DNA of 64,000 nt from Gibbsiella quercinecans (lineage in GTDB: Bacteria; Pseudomonadota; Gammaproteobacteria; Enterobacterales; Enterobacteriaceae): the NCBI RefSeq assembly GCF_002291425.1, contig NZ_CP014136.1:4774001-4838000 (forward strand), given 5' to 3'. The notes below the pieces were generated by a model that was given only the letters and a program-made list of their open reading frames with translations, was not told where the DNA came from and made no database searches. This document shows, one piece after another, positions 43,267 to 52,384 of this stretch (its first letter is position 1; every line of letters starts with the position of its first letter). Both the position numbers and the translations under genes were made by a program.

Positions 43267-43884
43267 TTAAACGCTGACGTTGGTAAACACCAGTGACACG
43301 CCGAGCAGCAGCAGGGCAACCCCGATGATCTTGTCGACGGTGAGCTGATGATTCAGCAGGCGCCGGCGCATCGTGGGGGCGGCGAAGAAGAGTGCGACGA
43401 TGCTAAACCAGATCCAGTGCGAAACCGACATGAACAGGCCATAGGCAACGTTGTGGCTTAGCGTGCTTCCGGCGCGAACCACCTGCGTATAGGTGGCAAC
43501 GACGAATAGCATTGTCTTCGGGTTGAGCGCATTGGTGAGGAACCCCATGCGAAAGGCCGCCCATGATGACGGCGCAGCCCCGGACGCGTCTTCCATCTTC
43601 AGCACCGTTCTGTTGCTCAGGGATTTGTACCCGAGGTAGATCAGATAAGAGGCGCCAAGCACTTTCATCGCCAGAAACAGCAGGGGAGAATTGACGATAA
43701 CCACGGCGATGCCCAGCACCGTATACATCACATGAACCTGCACGCCGCAGGCAATGCCGAATGCCGAAATTAAGCCGGCGCGCGAACCGAAGGCATAGCT
43801 GTTGCGGCTGACCATCGCGAAATCGGGGCCGGGACTGATAACCGCCAAAATAGTGATGGTGGCTACCGCAATCAGTTCATTCAT
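43267..43884 (-). CDS. LysE-family amino acid exporter
   Basis: 205 residues with six hydrophobic spans. The LysE/RhtB signature ISPGPDFAMVSRNSYAFGSR is at residues ~16-35, and FLTNALNPKTMLFV follows. It probably exports an amino acid or homoserine-lactone-type compound. It is divergent from a GcvA-type LysR gene 140 bp away, the usual partner of such exporters. Confidence 0.87.
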   Translation of the reverse strand: MNELIAVATITILAVISPGPDFAMVSRNSYAFGSRAGLISAFGIACGVQVHVMYTVLGIAVVIVNSPLLFLAMKVLGASYLIYLGYKSLSNRTVLKMEDASGAAPSSWAAFRMGFLTNALNPKTMLFVVATYTQVVRAGSTLSHNVAYGLFMSVSHWIWFSIVALFFAAPTMRRRLLNHQLTVDKIIGVALLLLGVSLVFTNVSV

Positions 43885-44024
43885 GGTTTTTAGCTCCGTT
43901 CAGGCGTTGTTTTGACGATGATTTTGCACAGATCGTTTGTGCCGTAGGGCGCCATTATTGAGTGCTTGTGCTGGTGGAAAAAGCGATTTATCTTGAGGGA
44001 AATCTGTCAGATTTCATCGAGTAT

Positions 44025-44912
44025 ATGAAACTTCCCTCTCTGGCTTCATTCCGCTTTTTCGAAGCGGCAGCGCAAACCGGCAGCTTCGTGAAGGCGGCCG
44101 AGCAACTTCATGTGACGCACGGCGCCGTCAGCCGGCAGGTACGGCTGCTGGAGGAGGCGCTGGGTGTTGAGCTGTTCGAACGGCGAAACCGGGCCATCTT
44201 CCTTAATGCCGCCGGGCGCTCGCTGCATGCCACCACCCTCGCGGTGTTCGAACAGCTTGAAGGCGCTGTGTACCGTTTGCAGCAGTCGGCGCGCGAACAG
44301 GTGCTGGTGCTGTCTTGCGAACCGACCATCGCCATGAAATGGCTGATTCCCCGTTTGCCTGCGTTTCACCAGGCAAACCCCGACATCAATCTGCATTTGG
44401 TCGCCGCCGGCGGGCCGATCGATTTCGCCCGGGCAGGGGTCGATCTGGCGTTACGGCGTGACGATTTCCGTTGGGATCAGGGGGTTCACGCCGCGAAAAT
44501 CTGCGATGAATGGATGGGGCCGGTGAGCCGGGAAAACTCAGGCCGCCAGGCGCAGCTGGACGGTGTGCGCCTGCTGCACGCCGGGACGCGCCCGAAGGCA
44601 TGGTCGGCCTGGCAGCGGCTGGCGGGCGTTTCCACCAAAGGGAGCATCCGGGTTGATTATGAACACTTTTACCTGTGCGTTCAGGCGGCGGTTGCCGGGT
44701 TGGGAATGGCGATGGTGTCTTTCCTGATGGTGCAGGATGAGCTGGAGAGCGCGCAGTTGCATGCGCCATACGGCTTCACGCGCGATGGCTCCAGCTATTG
44801 GTTGCTGTCGCCTCGGCCGCTGGAGCAGGATGACAAGTGCGCACGCTTCAAGCAATGGCTGATGGCAGAGGCGGCAATGAGCCTCTCCGCCATCGTGGAA
44901 TGTACTGGCTAG
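44025..44912 (+). CDS. LysR-family regulator (GcvA-like)
   Basis: 295 residues from the ATG at 44025, where the family's typical MKLPSLASFRFFEAAAQTGS start appears; a GTG at 43962 would add 21 unusual residues. Helix-turn-helix at about residues 5-62 (THGAVSRQVRLLEEALGVEL). Effector domain with LALRRDDFRWDQGVHA and a C-terminal block like GcvA. It probably controls the divergent lysE. A decayed copy of part of this type of gene lies at 47577. Confidence 0.85.
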   Translation: MKLPSLASFRFFEAAAQTGSFVKAAEQLHVTHGAVSRQVRLLEEALGVELFERRNRAIFLNAAGRSLHATTLAVFEQLEGAVYRLQQSAREQVLVLSCEPTIAMKWLIPRLPAFHQANPDINLHLVAAGGPIDFARAGVDLALRRDDFRWDQGVHAAKICDEWMGPVSRENSGRQAQLDGVRLLHAGTRPKAWSAWQRLAGVSTKGSIRVDYEHFYLCVQAAVAGLGMAMVSFLMVQDELESAQLHAPYGFTRDGSSYWLLSPRPLEQDDKCARFKQWLMAEAAMSLSAIVECTG

Positions 44913-44919
44913 GGGGCCG

Positions 44920-47109
44920 TTAGAACAACACCGAATAGTTCAGCCCAAAGGTGCGGCCGCGGCCTTTATAGCTATAAAGCTCCGATGCGCCGTAGGTCGG
45001 GCTGTAAAGCCCCGGTGCACGCTGGCCCCAAACCGTGGTGTAATCTTTGTCCAGCAGGTTTTCTATGCTGAAGCTAAGTTTGCCCACCGGCAGGTTATAG
45101 CTGCCGAGAAAGTCTACAGTGTTGTAGCCGTCAATTTTCTTGCCGTCGCTATCTGAAACGTCAAAGGTTTGGGTGCTCTGCACGCGCAGGCCCCAGTCGC
45201 CAGGAGCCCAGTTCACCCATGCGCTGACCTTCGATGGGCTGGCGCTGTCGACGGTCAACTTCTGCCACTTTCCGTCTACGCGGGTTTCGGATTTGATGAC
45301 GTTAAAGTTCGCCCCGGTGCTCCATTCGCTGTCGGTGAAGAAGTAATCCACCTGGCCTTCCAACCCATAGATACGACGCTTGTCGTCTTCAATATTGATG
45401 GTCATATCGGTTTTGTTAATGTTGATGGTTTTGTCAGACAGCGAGTAGTAAGCCGCCGCCTGGGTACGCAGGTTGTCACCGGTAAAGCGCCAGCCCAGCT
45501 CAAAGGCGTTGACCTTGATGCCGTCCAGCTTGGAGTCGTTGACGTTAACGCTGTTATTCAGGCGATAGTGCCCATCCACCAGTTGATATGTTCCAGAGCC
45601 GTAGTATTTGGCTAAATCCGGGATCTCAAAGCCCTGTGAGAAGTTGAACCACACCTGCTGGCGTTCGGTCAGGCGCCCCAGAATACCGGCGTTGAACAAG
45701 ACGTTGTTATAGTCGGTTTTGCCTCCTGGCACCGCATCGGCAGACTGCGCTCGCCCGGTGGCAATGGCCTGCTGTTGAGCGTAACCGACAAAATCATCCA
45801 CTTTGTTTTCGGTGTACTGGTAGCGCACGCCGCCGCTTAGGGTAATGGCATTAATGTCGTAGCTGGCTTGCAGGAAGGGGGCAAGGTTAGTGATGCTGTA
45901 GCCGGGATAGCGCCCAACGTTATAGGCGTTGTCTAGCGTCATGCCGCCGCTCTGCGCCGCCGTATTCAGATCAAAGAACTGCTGGTTGGCGTTAAAGGTT
46001 TCGTGGTCGGCGTCCAGGCCCCAGGTCAGCGTCAGATCGTCCAGGGGTTTGCTGTTAAGGGTCAGTTTGCCGCCGTAGAAATCGGTTTTTTGCTGTGATG
46101 CGCCGATGCTGGTCACCACGCCGCCACCCAGCGTCGGGAAAGGATAGAAAGTCAGGCTTTCGTCACGGTAATAAACCTGCGCCACCAAATCCTGGCCGAA
46201 GAAATCGCTGTTGGCGTACTGCAGGTTAATCAGGTGGCGCTCGGTGCCGGGAATACGGTCGGAATTCAGGTTGCCGGCGTTATACGCATTGCCATCGCCG
46301 GTCACGGCAGCGAAGTTCTCCCCAAGGAACAGGCCATGTTTACCGTCCGACTCGCTTTTATAGTATTGCGCCGTCAACTGTAGCTGCTGATGTTCGTCGA
46401 TGTTGATGGTGCCCGTGCCCATCAAATCAAGGCGGTCGGAGTACTGCAGGCCCGTCTGGGTATTATCGATGATCACCTCGTTGCCTTTGCCGTCATACCA
46501 ACCGCCATAGCGCTGGTAGGAAAGCGCAAGCCGGCCAGAGGCTTTATCATCGCCGCCGCTCACCGCCGCGGCGATATTCTCATCGTGGTCGTTGTGGCTG
46601 TTGAAGCCGCTTTTGGCGCCGGTCTGGAATTCTACCTGCGTCCCGGCCTGGCCCTTTTTGGTGACAATGTTAATCAGGCCGCCGGTACTGCCACCGCCGT
46701 ACAGTGACGTTGCTCCAGAGATAACTTCAATATGCGCAATGTTGAAGGGATCGATCGCGTCCAACTGGCGGCTGTCGCTGCGCGAAGAGTTAAGGCGCAC
46801 CCCGTCGACCATCACCATCATCGAACGCCCGCGCATATTCATGCCGTAGTTGGTGCGCCCCTGGCTACTGACATCCATGCCCGGTATGAGCTGTGCCAGC
46901 ACCTCTTTTAACTCTTTGCCGCCCTGAACCTGCTGTTCAATTTCAGCCTGTTCAATCACCCAGGTGGTTTGCGCCATTTCCGCCACGCTCCGGTTGGCAC
47001 GGCTGGCAGAGACAACCATCTGCTCTTGTTCAGGATCTTCCGCCCAGGCGGGGGAAGAGAGTATGGCGAGTAGGCACGGATTTAAAACCCAGCGATATTG
47101 ATGTTTCAT
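44920..47109 (-). CDS. iutA: Ferric aerobactin receptor IutA
   Basis: 729 residues. Signal peptide LLAILSSPAWA. The plug begins with a TonB-box-like EQMVVSASRANRSVAEMAQT and contains LNSSRSDSRQLDAIDPFNIA and TSLYGGGSTGGLINIVTKKG; the barrel ends in YKGRGRTFGLNYSVLF. These stretches are nearly identical to E. coli IutA. It imports Fe(III)-aerobactin across the outer membrane with TonB-ExbBD. GGAGC precedes the ATG. The biosynthesis genes iucABCD, normally just upstream, are absent except for a stub of iucA. Iron control is through the Fur box ahead of that stub. Confidence 0.93.
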   Translation of the reverse strand: MKHQYRWVLNPCLLAILSSPAWAEDPEQEQMVVSASRANRSVAEMAQTTWVIEQAEIEQQVQGGKELKEVLAQLIPGMDVSSQGRTNYGMNMRGRSMMVMVDGVRLNSSRSDSRQLDAIDPFNIAHIEVISGATSLYGGGSTGGLINIVTKKGQAGTQVEFQTGAKSGFNSHNDHDENIAAAVSGGDDKASGRLALSYQRYGGWYDGKGNEVIIDNTQTGLQYSDRLDLMGTGTINIDEHQQLQLTAQYYKSESDGKHGLFLGENFAAVTGDGNAYNAGNLNSDRIPGTERHLINLQYANSDFFGQDLVAQVYYRDESLTFYPFPTLGGGVVTSIGASQQKTDFYGGKLTLNSKPLDDLTLTWGLDADHETFNANQQFFDLNTAAQSGGMTLDNAYNVGRYPGYSITNLAPFLQASYDINAITLSGGVRYQYTENKVDDFVGYAQQQAIATGRAQSADAVPGGKTDYNNVLFNAGILGRLTERQQVWFNFSQGFEIPDLAKYYGSGTYQLVDGHYRLNNSVNVNDSKLDGIKVNAFELGWRFTGDNLRTQAAAYYSLSDKTININKTDMTINIEDDKRRIYGLEGQVDYFFTDSEWSTGANFNVIKSETRVDGKWQKLTVDSASPSKVSAWVNWAPGDWGLRVQSTQTFDVSDSDGKKIDGYNTVDFLGSYNLPVGKLSFSIENLLDKDYTTVWGQRAPGLYSPTYGASELYSYKGRGRTFGLNYSVLF

Positions 47110-47152
47110 TATTGTAATGCTCCGATGGTGTGTCAGTACTCAGTCGTTTTTA

Positions 47153-47323
47153 CTAAGGGTTGAAAGGCCTGGCCTGGGTGGACGAAAGGGGAATATGAAT
47201 TTTCGCAGGTTGGTCTGGCTCATTATGCGAGAGGTGCTGCCAGTCTTGGGTTTCGCGCAGCAGTGCGTTTAAAAAAAACGGGGCTGCAACGTCGGTACCA
47301 ATGGCTTGAGGCAGAGAAAACAT
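47153..47323 (-). pseudogene. iucA: iucA remnant (N-terminal ~50 codons)
   Basis: 56 residues from the ATG at 47323. The stretch TDVAAPFFLNALLRETQDWQ matches the start of E. coli IucA (TDVAAQCFLNALIRETKDWQ), with the same nine residues before it, and it continues to an IPL that IucA also has. After that the frame runs into unrelated residues and stops. iutA starts 43 bp later. The rest of iucA and all of iucB, iucC and iucD are missing. This is best explained by an internal deletion joining iucA to the region just before iutA. Confidence 0.85.
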
Positions 47324-47346
47324 AGGGGAAATCCCATTCATACATT

Positions 47347-47365
47347 GATAATAGTTATCATTATG
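47347..47365 (-). promoter_or_regulatory. Fur box of the former iuc-iut operon
   Basis: GATAATAGTTATCATTATG (plus strand) resembles the Fur consensus GATAATGATAATCATTATC. It lies about 24 bp before the iucA stub start and 240 bp before iutA. Confidence 0.7.
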
Positions 47366-47576
47366 GTAATGGAATTGCTTGCATTGGCAACTATTTTCGT
47401 AATATTTACTTTCATTAACCTACGTTATCATTACATTTCTTGGTGTTATCTTAACGAAATATATACACGCATTTCCTGATGCGCTGACGCATGAAATCCC
47501 GCTAAAAGCTAACGGCCCGTTGGCGTTGTGTGCCGGGCTGCTGGCTGGGGTGGAAAAACCGATAAATCGCCGTTGG
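47366..47576. other. Intergenic region upstream of the Fur box
   Basis: AT-rich next to the Fur box (likely the -35/-10 region of the former iuc promoter), then GC-rich. No intact gene was recognised; the remnants described at 47577 and 47654 follow. Confidence 0.4.
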
Positions 47577-47653
47577 ACGAAGCGGCGTTACGGCGTAACG
47601 ATTTCCATCGGAAGCCGGGTATTCACGCTGTGATGATTAGCGGGTTGCAGTAG
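47577..47653 (+). pseudogene. Fragment of a LysR-type gene
   Basis: The translated fragment AALRRNDFHRKPGIHAVMIS parallels LALRRDDFRWDQGVHAAKIC of the LysR gene at 44025, and the DNA gcgttacggcgt-acgatttcc is shared with one difference. The frame ends at a stop at 47651. Both flanks are unrelated, so only a piece remains. Confidence 0.6.
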
Positions 47654-48072
47654 TCAGCCGGTAACTTTGGGCGCGAAAATCTCGGCCAGCATACAGCGAG
47701 CGCCGCCACCGCCGTGCTGTTCGATCACCGCAATCGGTGCCTGCACAATGCGTGCGTAAGCGCTTAGCATCTTCTGTTGTGCGGGTGTGAACGCACGCCA
47801 GGCCTGCTCTGACATGGCGATGACCGGATGCCCGGATGCCCATCGTGGCTGCATAGCTCAAGGATGTTGCCGCAAAACGCGTGCATCTGGGCCATTGTTA
47901 TCGCGATGACGGTTTTGCCGCTGGCGTTCAGGCTATTGAGTATTTGCTCACGCGCTGTTGCTTCCACCATCGCTTCCCGGCAGACCACGGCGTAACGAAT
48001 GCCGATGCTCATCATCACATTGGTATGGTAGATGGCCCGCCCCTGAGCATCTTCTGCAGTAAAATCAATCAC
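47654..48072 (-). pseudogene. CtlX-like citrulline/arginine deiminase-family gene, truncated and frameshifted
   Basis: Two overlapping frames carry the C-terminal half of a CtlX-type hydrolase. The first has FTAEDAQGRAIYHTNVMMSI and FCGNILELCSHDG. The second takes over near 47840 with HPVIAMSEQAWRAF and the active-site region GGGGARCMLAEIFAP. The N-terminal ~200 residues are missing upstream of 48072. A single frameshift separates the two frames. The gene is non-functional. Confidence 0.7.
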
Positions 48073-48353
48073 CTGATAACCCGATTTTTGTTGCCCATAT
48101 TTGCAAAAATCTAAATGGGGCAGGCAGCTCGAACTGGAAGGGTTGCGCTATCTAAAATTGTGTCATTGCCTATTTTTTATATGGTTACCACAACGTCAAG
48201 AACAGGTGAATTTATGGCTGATTGGTCAAAGCTTGCCGGGAATGCCGCCGAGGTTGGTAGGCATGCAATAGCGCTCATGTACGAGCGCTATTGCGTTTAG
48301 GACGGAATTTTTTACCAATACTGGTAAAGAGCACTGATAGATGGTTATAGCAG
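48073..48353. other. Spacer after the pseudogenes with one strong hairpin
   Basis: About 280 bp with no convincing gene; a 61-codon frame at 48115-48300 has no family likeness. Near the end lies the 12-bp inverted repeat described at 48265. Confidence 0.45.
48265..48294. terminator. Long perfect hairpin downstream of the GntP-type gene
   Basis: Stem GCAATAGCGCTC/GAGCGCTATTGC with a six-base loop. It lies about 60 bp beyond the stop of the leftward transporter gene. Termination is plausible, but no T-run follows on either strand. Confidence 0.45.
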
Positions 48354-49745
48354 CTAAACCAGCCCGGTCAGGTAATAGACTCCAATGATAAAGAAGGCGG
48401 CCATGACCTTGAAAATGGTGATACCGAAGATAGGTTTATATGCTTCTCTGTGCGTTAGCCCAGTGACCGCCAGCAATGTAATGATGGCGCCATTATGGGG
48501 CAAGGTATCCATACCGCCAGCTGCCATAGAGGCAACCCGGTGCATAACTTCCAGAGGGATATGTGCGGCATGGGCGGCAGCAACAAACTGATCTGACATC
48601 GCAGCCAGTGCGATACTCATACCGCCTGATGACGAACCGGTGATGCCGGAAAGCAGGTTGATTGTAATCGCCTGGTTAAGCAACGGATTAGGTATTGCTT
48701 TTAACGCTTCGGCTACTGCAACAAAGCCGGGAAGCGCGGAGATAACACCGCCAAAACCATACTCTGAAGCTGTATTCAATGCGGCAAGCATCGCACCGCT
48801 TACGGCGGCTTTACTGCCTTCCGCCAGCTTATTAGCTACGGTGCGCCAGGCGAAAATAAAGATCGTGAAAATACCGCACAACAGCGCCGCCAGTACGGCC
48901 CAGATGGCGACCATTTTAGTGACGTCGCTCTGGATAGGGCTTTTTAATCCCGGTAAGGCTATTTCATAGGTGGCGCCGTACCAATGAGGGAGTGCATGGG
49001 TGAATATCAGATTCATCACGCCGACCACAACCAGCGGCAACAGGGCGATCATCGGATGAATAAGAGGTATATCCTCCGGTGTTGCGGGCTCATTGCGCAA
49101 TGTGGTGCCATATCCTTCGCCAGAGCGCTGTGCTCGCCGTCGCGCAAGATCCAGATACAATAAGCCGCCGCCGACGACAAAAAGAGAGCCCAGGATGCCC
49201 AGCCAAGGCGCGGCCCACGAGGTAGTTCCGTAAAATGTGGTGGGAATGATGTTTTGAATTTGGGGCGAACCGGGAAGGGCATCCATCGTAAATGTAAATG
49301 CACCCAGCGCAATAGTGGCCGGCATCAAACGCTTAGGGATATTCCCCTGCCGGAACATTTCGGCAGCGAATGGATAAACGGCAAACACGACGACAAACAG
49401 CGAGACGCCGCCATAAGTCAACAAACCGCAGACCAGGATAATCACTGTCATTGCCTGGTTTTTTCCTAATAGCCGTGTAATGGCGCTCACTATTGCGCGC
49501 GAGAAGCCGGAAAGTTCGATCAATTTGCCAAAAACGGCCCCCAGCAAAAAGACCGGGAAATAGAGTTTGACGAAGCCAACGAACTTTTCCATAAAGACAT
49601 CGGTGAACATGGGCGCTACGGCGGAGGGATGGGTCAACAACACTGCACCCAGCGCAGCCACAGGGGCAAATAAAATTACGCTATATCCCCGATAGGCGAC
49701 CAGCATCAACATCACCAATGCCAGTAATGCAATAAAGACGTCCAT
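48354..49745 (-). CDS. GntP-family permease
   Basis: 463 residues, hydrophobic throughout with about twelve spans. Features of the gluconate:H+ symporter family are visible: LTYGGVSLFVVVFAVYPFA, ALGAFTFTMDALPGSPQIQN, and GITGSSSGGMSIALAAMSDQ. It follows the HpsN-like dehydrogenase gene by 104 bp on the same strand. In this context it probably imports the hydroxy-acid or sulfonate substrate of that enzyme. Confidence 0.85.
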   Translation of the reverse strand: MDVFIALLALVMLMLVAYRGYSVILFAPVAALGAVLLTHPSAVAPMFTDVFMEKFVGFVKLYFPVFLLGAVFGKLIELSGFSRAIVSAITRLLGKNQAMTVIILVCGLLTYGGVSLFVVVFAVYPFAAEMFRQGNIPKRLMPATIALGAFTFTMDALPGSPQIQNIIPTTFYGTTSWAAPWLGILGSLFVVGGGLLYLDLARRRAQRSGEGYGTTLRNEPATPEDIPLIHPMIALLPLVVVGVMNLIFTHALPHWYGATYEIALPGLKSPIQSDVTKMVAIWAVLAALLCGIFTIFIFAWRTVANKLAEGSKAAVSGAMLAALNTASEYGFGGVISALPGFVAVAEALKAIPNPLLNQAITINLLSGITGSSSGGMSIALAAMSDQFVAAAHAAHIPLEVMHRVASMAAGGMDTLPHNGAIITLLAVTGLTHREAYKPIFGITIFKVMAAFFIIGVYYLTGLV

Positions 49746-49849
49746 AGAGTCTCCATGGTAGAAAGAGAGACAGCGCAGAGTGTTTTAACGCTCTGCACCA
49801 TCTTGGGCGGCTGTTTTTTACATGTGTTTGGGTCGTTGCTGGCGCGATA

Positions 49850-51157
49850 TTATTCGGCGATCCCGGCATACGGTACGTCTTTGTGGCCATAACGGCGTAC
49901 GCGAATGTTTGCTTGCTCGCCGTGGCCGGCAAAGCCTTCCAGTGCGCAAAGGCGTGAACAATATTCACCCACTAAAGCAGAAGCCTCATCGGTGAGTACT
50001 CTCTGGTAAGAACAGGTTTTTAAGAATTTACCCACCCACAGCCCGCCGGTATAACGGGCCGCTTTTTTGGTTGGCAATGTGTGGTTGGTGCCGATCACTT
50101 TATCGCCGTAAGCGACATTTGTGCGCGGGCCCAGAAACAAGGCACCAAAGTTGCGGAGGTTGGCAAGGAACCAGTCAGGTTGTTTCGTCATCACTTGGAC
50201 ATGCTCAAAGGCCAGTTTATCCGCGATGTCCAGCATCTCTTCATCGCTATCCGCAACGATAATTTCACCAAGTTTTTCCCAGGATTGGCGGGCAATTTGC
50301 GCCGTCGGCAATATGTTTAACAGACGTTCAATTTCCGCCAATGTCTCTTTTGCCAATTTTTCTGATGTTGTCAGTAGAATGGCTGGCGAATCCGGGCCAT
50401 GCTCTGCCTGCCCTAACAGATCTGTCGCGCAGATCTCGCCGTCAACGCTGTCATCGGCAATCACCAGAGTTTCTGTCGGGCCAGCAAACAGGTCGATACC
50501 CACACGGCCAAATAGTTGACGTTTGGCTTCGGCAACAAACGCGTTTCCCGGGCCGACCAACATATCTACCGGCGCAATAGACTTGGTGCCGATGGCCATC
50601 GCGCCAACGGCCTGAATGCCGCCGAGGCAATAGATCTCATCGGCGCCGGCCATGTGCTGGGCCACGACAATCGCCGGGGCGGGTTTTCCGTTGAACGGGG
50701 GAGCGCAAGTGACAATCCGTGGGACGCCCGCGACTTTAGCTGTGATCACGGACATATGCGCAGAGGCCAGCAGAGGGTATTTTCCGCCAGGAACATAGCA
50801 GCCGGCGGTATTTACAGGGATATTCTTATGACCGAGGATAACGCCGGGTAGGGTTTCAACCTCAATATCGACCAGGCTGTTACGCTGGTGTTGGGCAAAA
50901 TTGCGAACTTGCTCTTGTGCAAAAGCAATATCGGCGATATCGCGCTCTGACAACTGCGCGTAACACGCCTGAATTTCCGCCTCTGTTAAACGATAATCTT
51001 CCCGATCCAGCTTATCATAGCGAATGGAAAGCTCACGAATCGCCGCATCGCCTCGTTCTTCAATGTCAGCCAGAATCTGTTCAACCGTGTCGCGTACTTT
51101 GCGATCGGCATTTTTGATTGCCTCTGCTTCAGCACCTTTTTTAAGCCATTTTGCCAT
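49850..51157 (-). CDS. hpsN: HpsN-like dehydrogenase (histidinol dehydrogenase family)
   Basis: 435 residues. Conserved family blocks are [51 protein letters not shown] and [17 protein letters not shown], the last holding zinc and catalytic histidine positions. The closest type is HpsN (NAD+-dependent 2,3-dihydroxypropane-1-sulfonate 3-dehydrogenase), not the biosynthetic HisD, since [20 protein letters not shown] is characteristic. It oxidises the sulfonate to sulfolactate in two steps. No hpsO, hpsP, suyAB or other sulfolactate genes are in the window. Other hydroxy substrates are possible. Confidence 0.75.
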   Translation of the reverse strand: MAKWLKKGAEAEAIKNADRKVRDTVEQILADIEERGDAAIRELSIRYDKLDREDYRLTEAEIQACYAQLSERDIADIAFAQEQVRNFAQHQRNSLVDIEVETLPGVILGHKNIPVNTAGCYVPGGKYPLLASAHMSVITAKVAGVPRIVTCAPPFNGKPAPAIVVAQHMAGADEIYCLGGIQAVGAMAIGTKSIAPVDMLVGPGNAFVAEAKRQLFGRVGIDLFAGPTETLVIADDSVDGEICATDLLGQAEHGPDSPAILLTTSEKLAKETLAEIERLLNILPTAQIARQSWEKLGEIIVADSDEEMLDIADKLAFEHVQVMTKQPDWFLANLRNFGALFLGPRTNVAYGDKVIGTNHTLPTKKAARYTGGLWVGKFLKTCSYQRVLTDEASALVGEYCSRLCALEGFAGHGEQANIRVRRYGHKDVPYAGIAE

Positions 51158-51191
51158 GATGAACTACTCCATAGATGTTAATTAATTGTTT

Positions 51192-51207
51192 GTGAATTCG
51201 AATTCAC
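51192..51207. promoter_or_regulatory. LacI-type operator 1
   Basis: Perfect 16-bp palindrome GTGAATTCGAATTCAC, between the hpsN-like and lacI-type genes. Confidence 0.6.
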
Positions 51208-51244
51208 GTGTATCTTAGTGTTAAATTTTAGTGAGCGTAAAGAA

Positions 51245-51266
51245 GCGTTGCATTCGAATGCAACGC
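51245..51266. promoter_or_regulatory. LacI-type operator 2
   Basis: Perfect 22-bp palindrome with the core GCATTCGAATGC, centred 56 bp from operator 1 and sharing its ATTCGAAT core. The spacing is near five helical turns and suits looping by a LacI-family tetramer or two dimers. Confidence 0.6.
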
Positions 51267-51340
51267 AGATCGCAAAAATTATGCATTGAGACTGAGATCC
51301 ACCATAATGTGGGCAGGATAATTATTGGGAGGAGGGTCTG

Positions 51341-52378
51341 ATGACAGGACGTACGCGCCGCCCAGTCACCAGTTATGATGTGGCTAAACTCGCGGGGGTA
51401 TCACAATCCGCCGTATCACGCGCTTTTACTGAAGGGGGGAAAATCTCGCCGGTTATGCGTGAAAAAGTCAGGGAGGCGGCTATGGCCTTGGGTTATCGCC
51501 CTAGCTTTGTTGCCCGCTCATTGATTACGCGGCGTTCCAACCTTATTGGTGTGGTGGTGCCTGGGTTAGCAAACCCATTCTATGCAAACCTGTTAGATCG
51601 GCTATCTCTCGAATTAAACCAGTTGGGATACCGTGTCCTGCTCTTCTCCATGTATAACGACGATGATACCGATCCTATTTTGGAAGACGTCTTACGGCAC
51701 CGTGTTGAGGCATTGATCCTGGTTTCCACCAGTCTGTCGTCTCATTTTGCTGAAGAATGCCAGCATAATGGCCTACCCGTGTTGCTGCTGAACCGTAAGA
51801 ATGACAGTGAAACGGTTTCCAGCGTGACCAGTGACAACCGTCCTGCCGCCGCCGCCATCGCGGATTTTCTTATTGCCGGTGGCCACCGCCATATTGCCTT
51901 TATGGCGGGGCGGGAGAGCTCATCGACCAGCCGTGATCGTGAAGAGGGTTTTACACAGCGCCTGCTCCTGCGGGGTTTTGAACCGCCGCAACGTGCCGTC
52001 GGGCTGTATACTATTGAAGGTGCGATGGCTGCCACCCGTAGTTTGCTGGCGGGGGGACGGCGGCCCGATGCACTCTTCTGTGCCAATGACATTATGGCTA
52101 TCGGCGCGCTTAACGTCGCCGTGGGTGAACTGGGTATGATTGCGGGAGAAGATATTTCTGTCGTCGGTTTTGATGACATAGCAATGGCAGGTTGGCCCAT
52201 GTATAACTTGACGACCTATGTCCAGCCAATCAGTGAGATGGTTTCCGCTACCGTTGCCATCATTTCCTCACAGTTGAAGGATGTTGAAGCATCTGCTATT
52301 CAGCAGGTTTTACCCGGTATGTTGGTGATCCGTGGCAGCACAAGGCCGGTAGATGGGTACGAGCTAAAACACCAATAG
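51341..52378 (+). CDS. LacI-family transcriptional regulator
   Basis: 345 residues. Helix-turn-helix at residues ~9-28 (TSYDVAKLAGVSQSAVSRAF), hinge region, then the periplasmic-binding-like effector domain (NLIGVVVPGLANPFYANLLD; SVVGFDDIAMAGWPMYNLTT). It is divergent from the hpsN-like gene, with two palindromic operators in between. It therefore probably represses the dehydrogenase and GntP-type genes until the substrate or its metabolite binds. Confidence 0.9.
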   Translation: MTGRTRRPVTSYDVAKLAGVSQSAVSRAFTEGGKISPVMREKVREAAMALGYRPSFVARSLITRRSNLIGVVVPGLANPFYANLLDRLSLELNQLGYRVLLFSMYNDDDTDPILEDVLRHRVEALILVSTSLSSHFAEECQHNGLPVLLLNRKNDSETVSSVTSDNRPAAAAIADFLIAGGHRHIAFMAGRESSSTSRDREEGFTQRLLLRGFEPPQRAVGLYTIEGAMAATRSLLAGGRRPDALFCANDIMAIGALNVAVGELGMIAGEDISVVGFDDIAMAGWPMYNLTTYVQPISEMVSATVAIISSQLKDVEASAIQQVLPGMLVIRGSTRPVDGYELKHQ

Positions 52379-52384
52379 GAAGTT

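Noticed and set aside
48115-48300. 61-residue frame on the plus strand
   Set aside because: Ends inside the long hairpin at 48265 and has no recognisable features.
49850-51157. Biosynthetic histidinol dehydrogenase (hisD)
   Set aside because: Not in a his operon, paired with a GntP transporter and LacI regulator, and the substrate-side motif differs from HisD.
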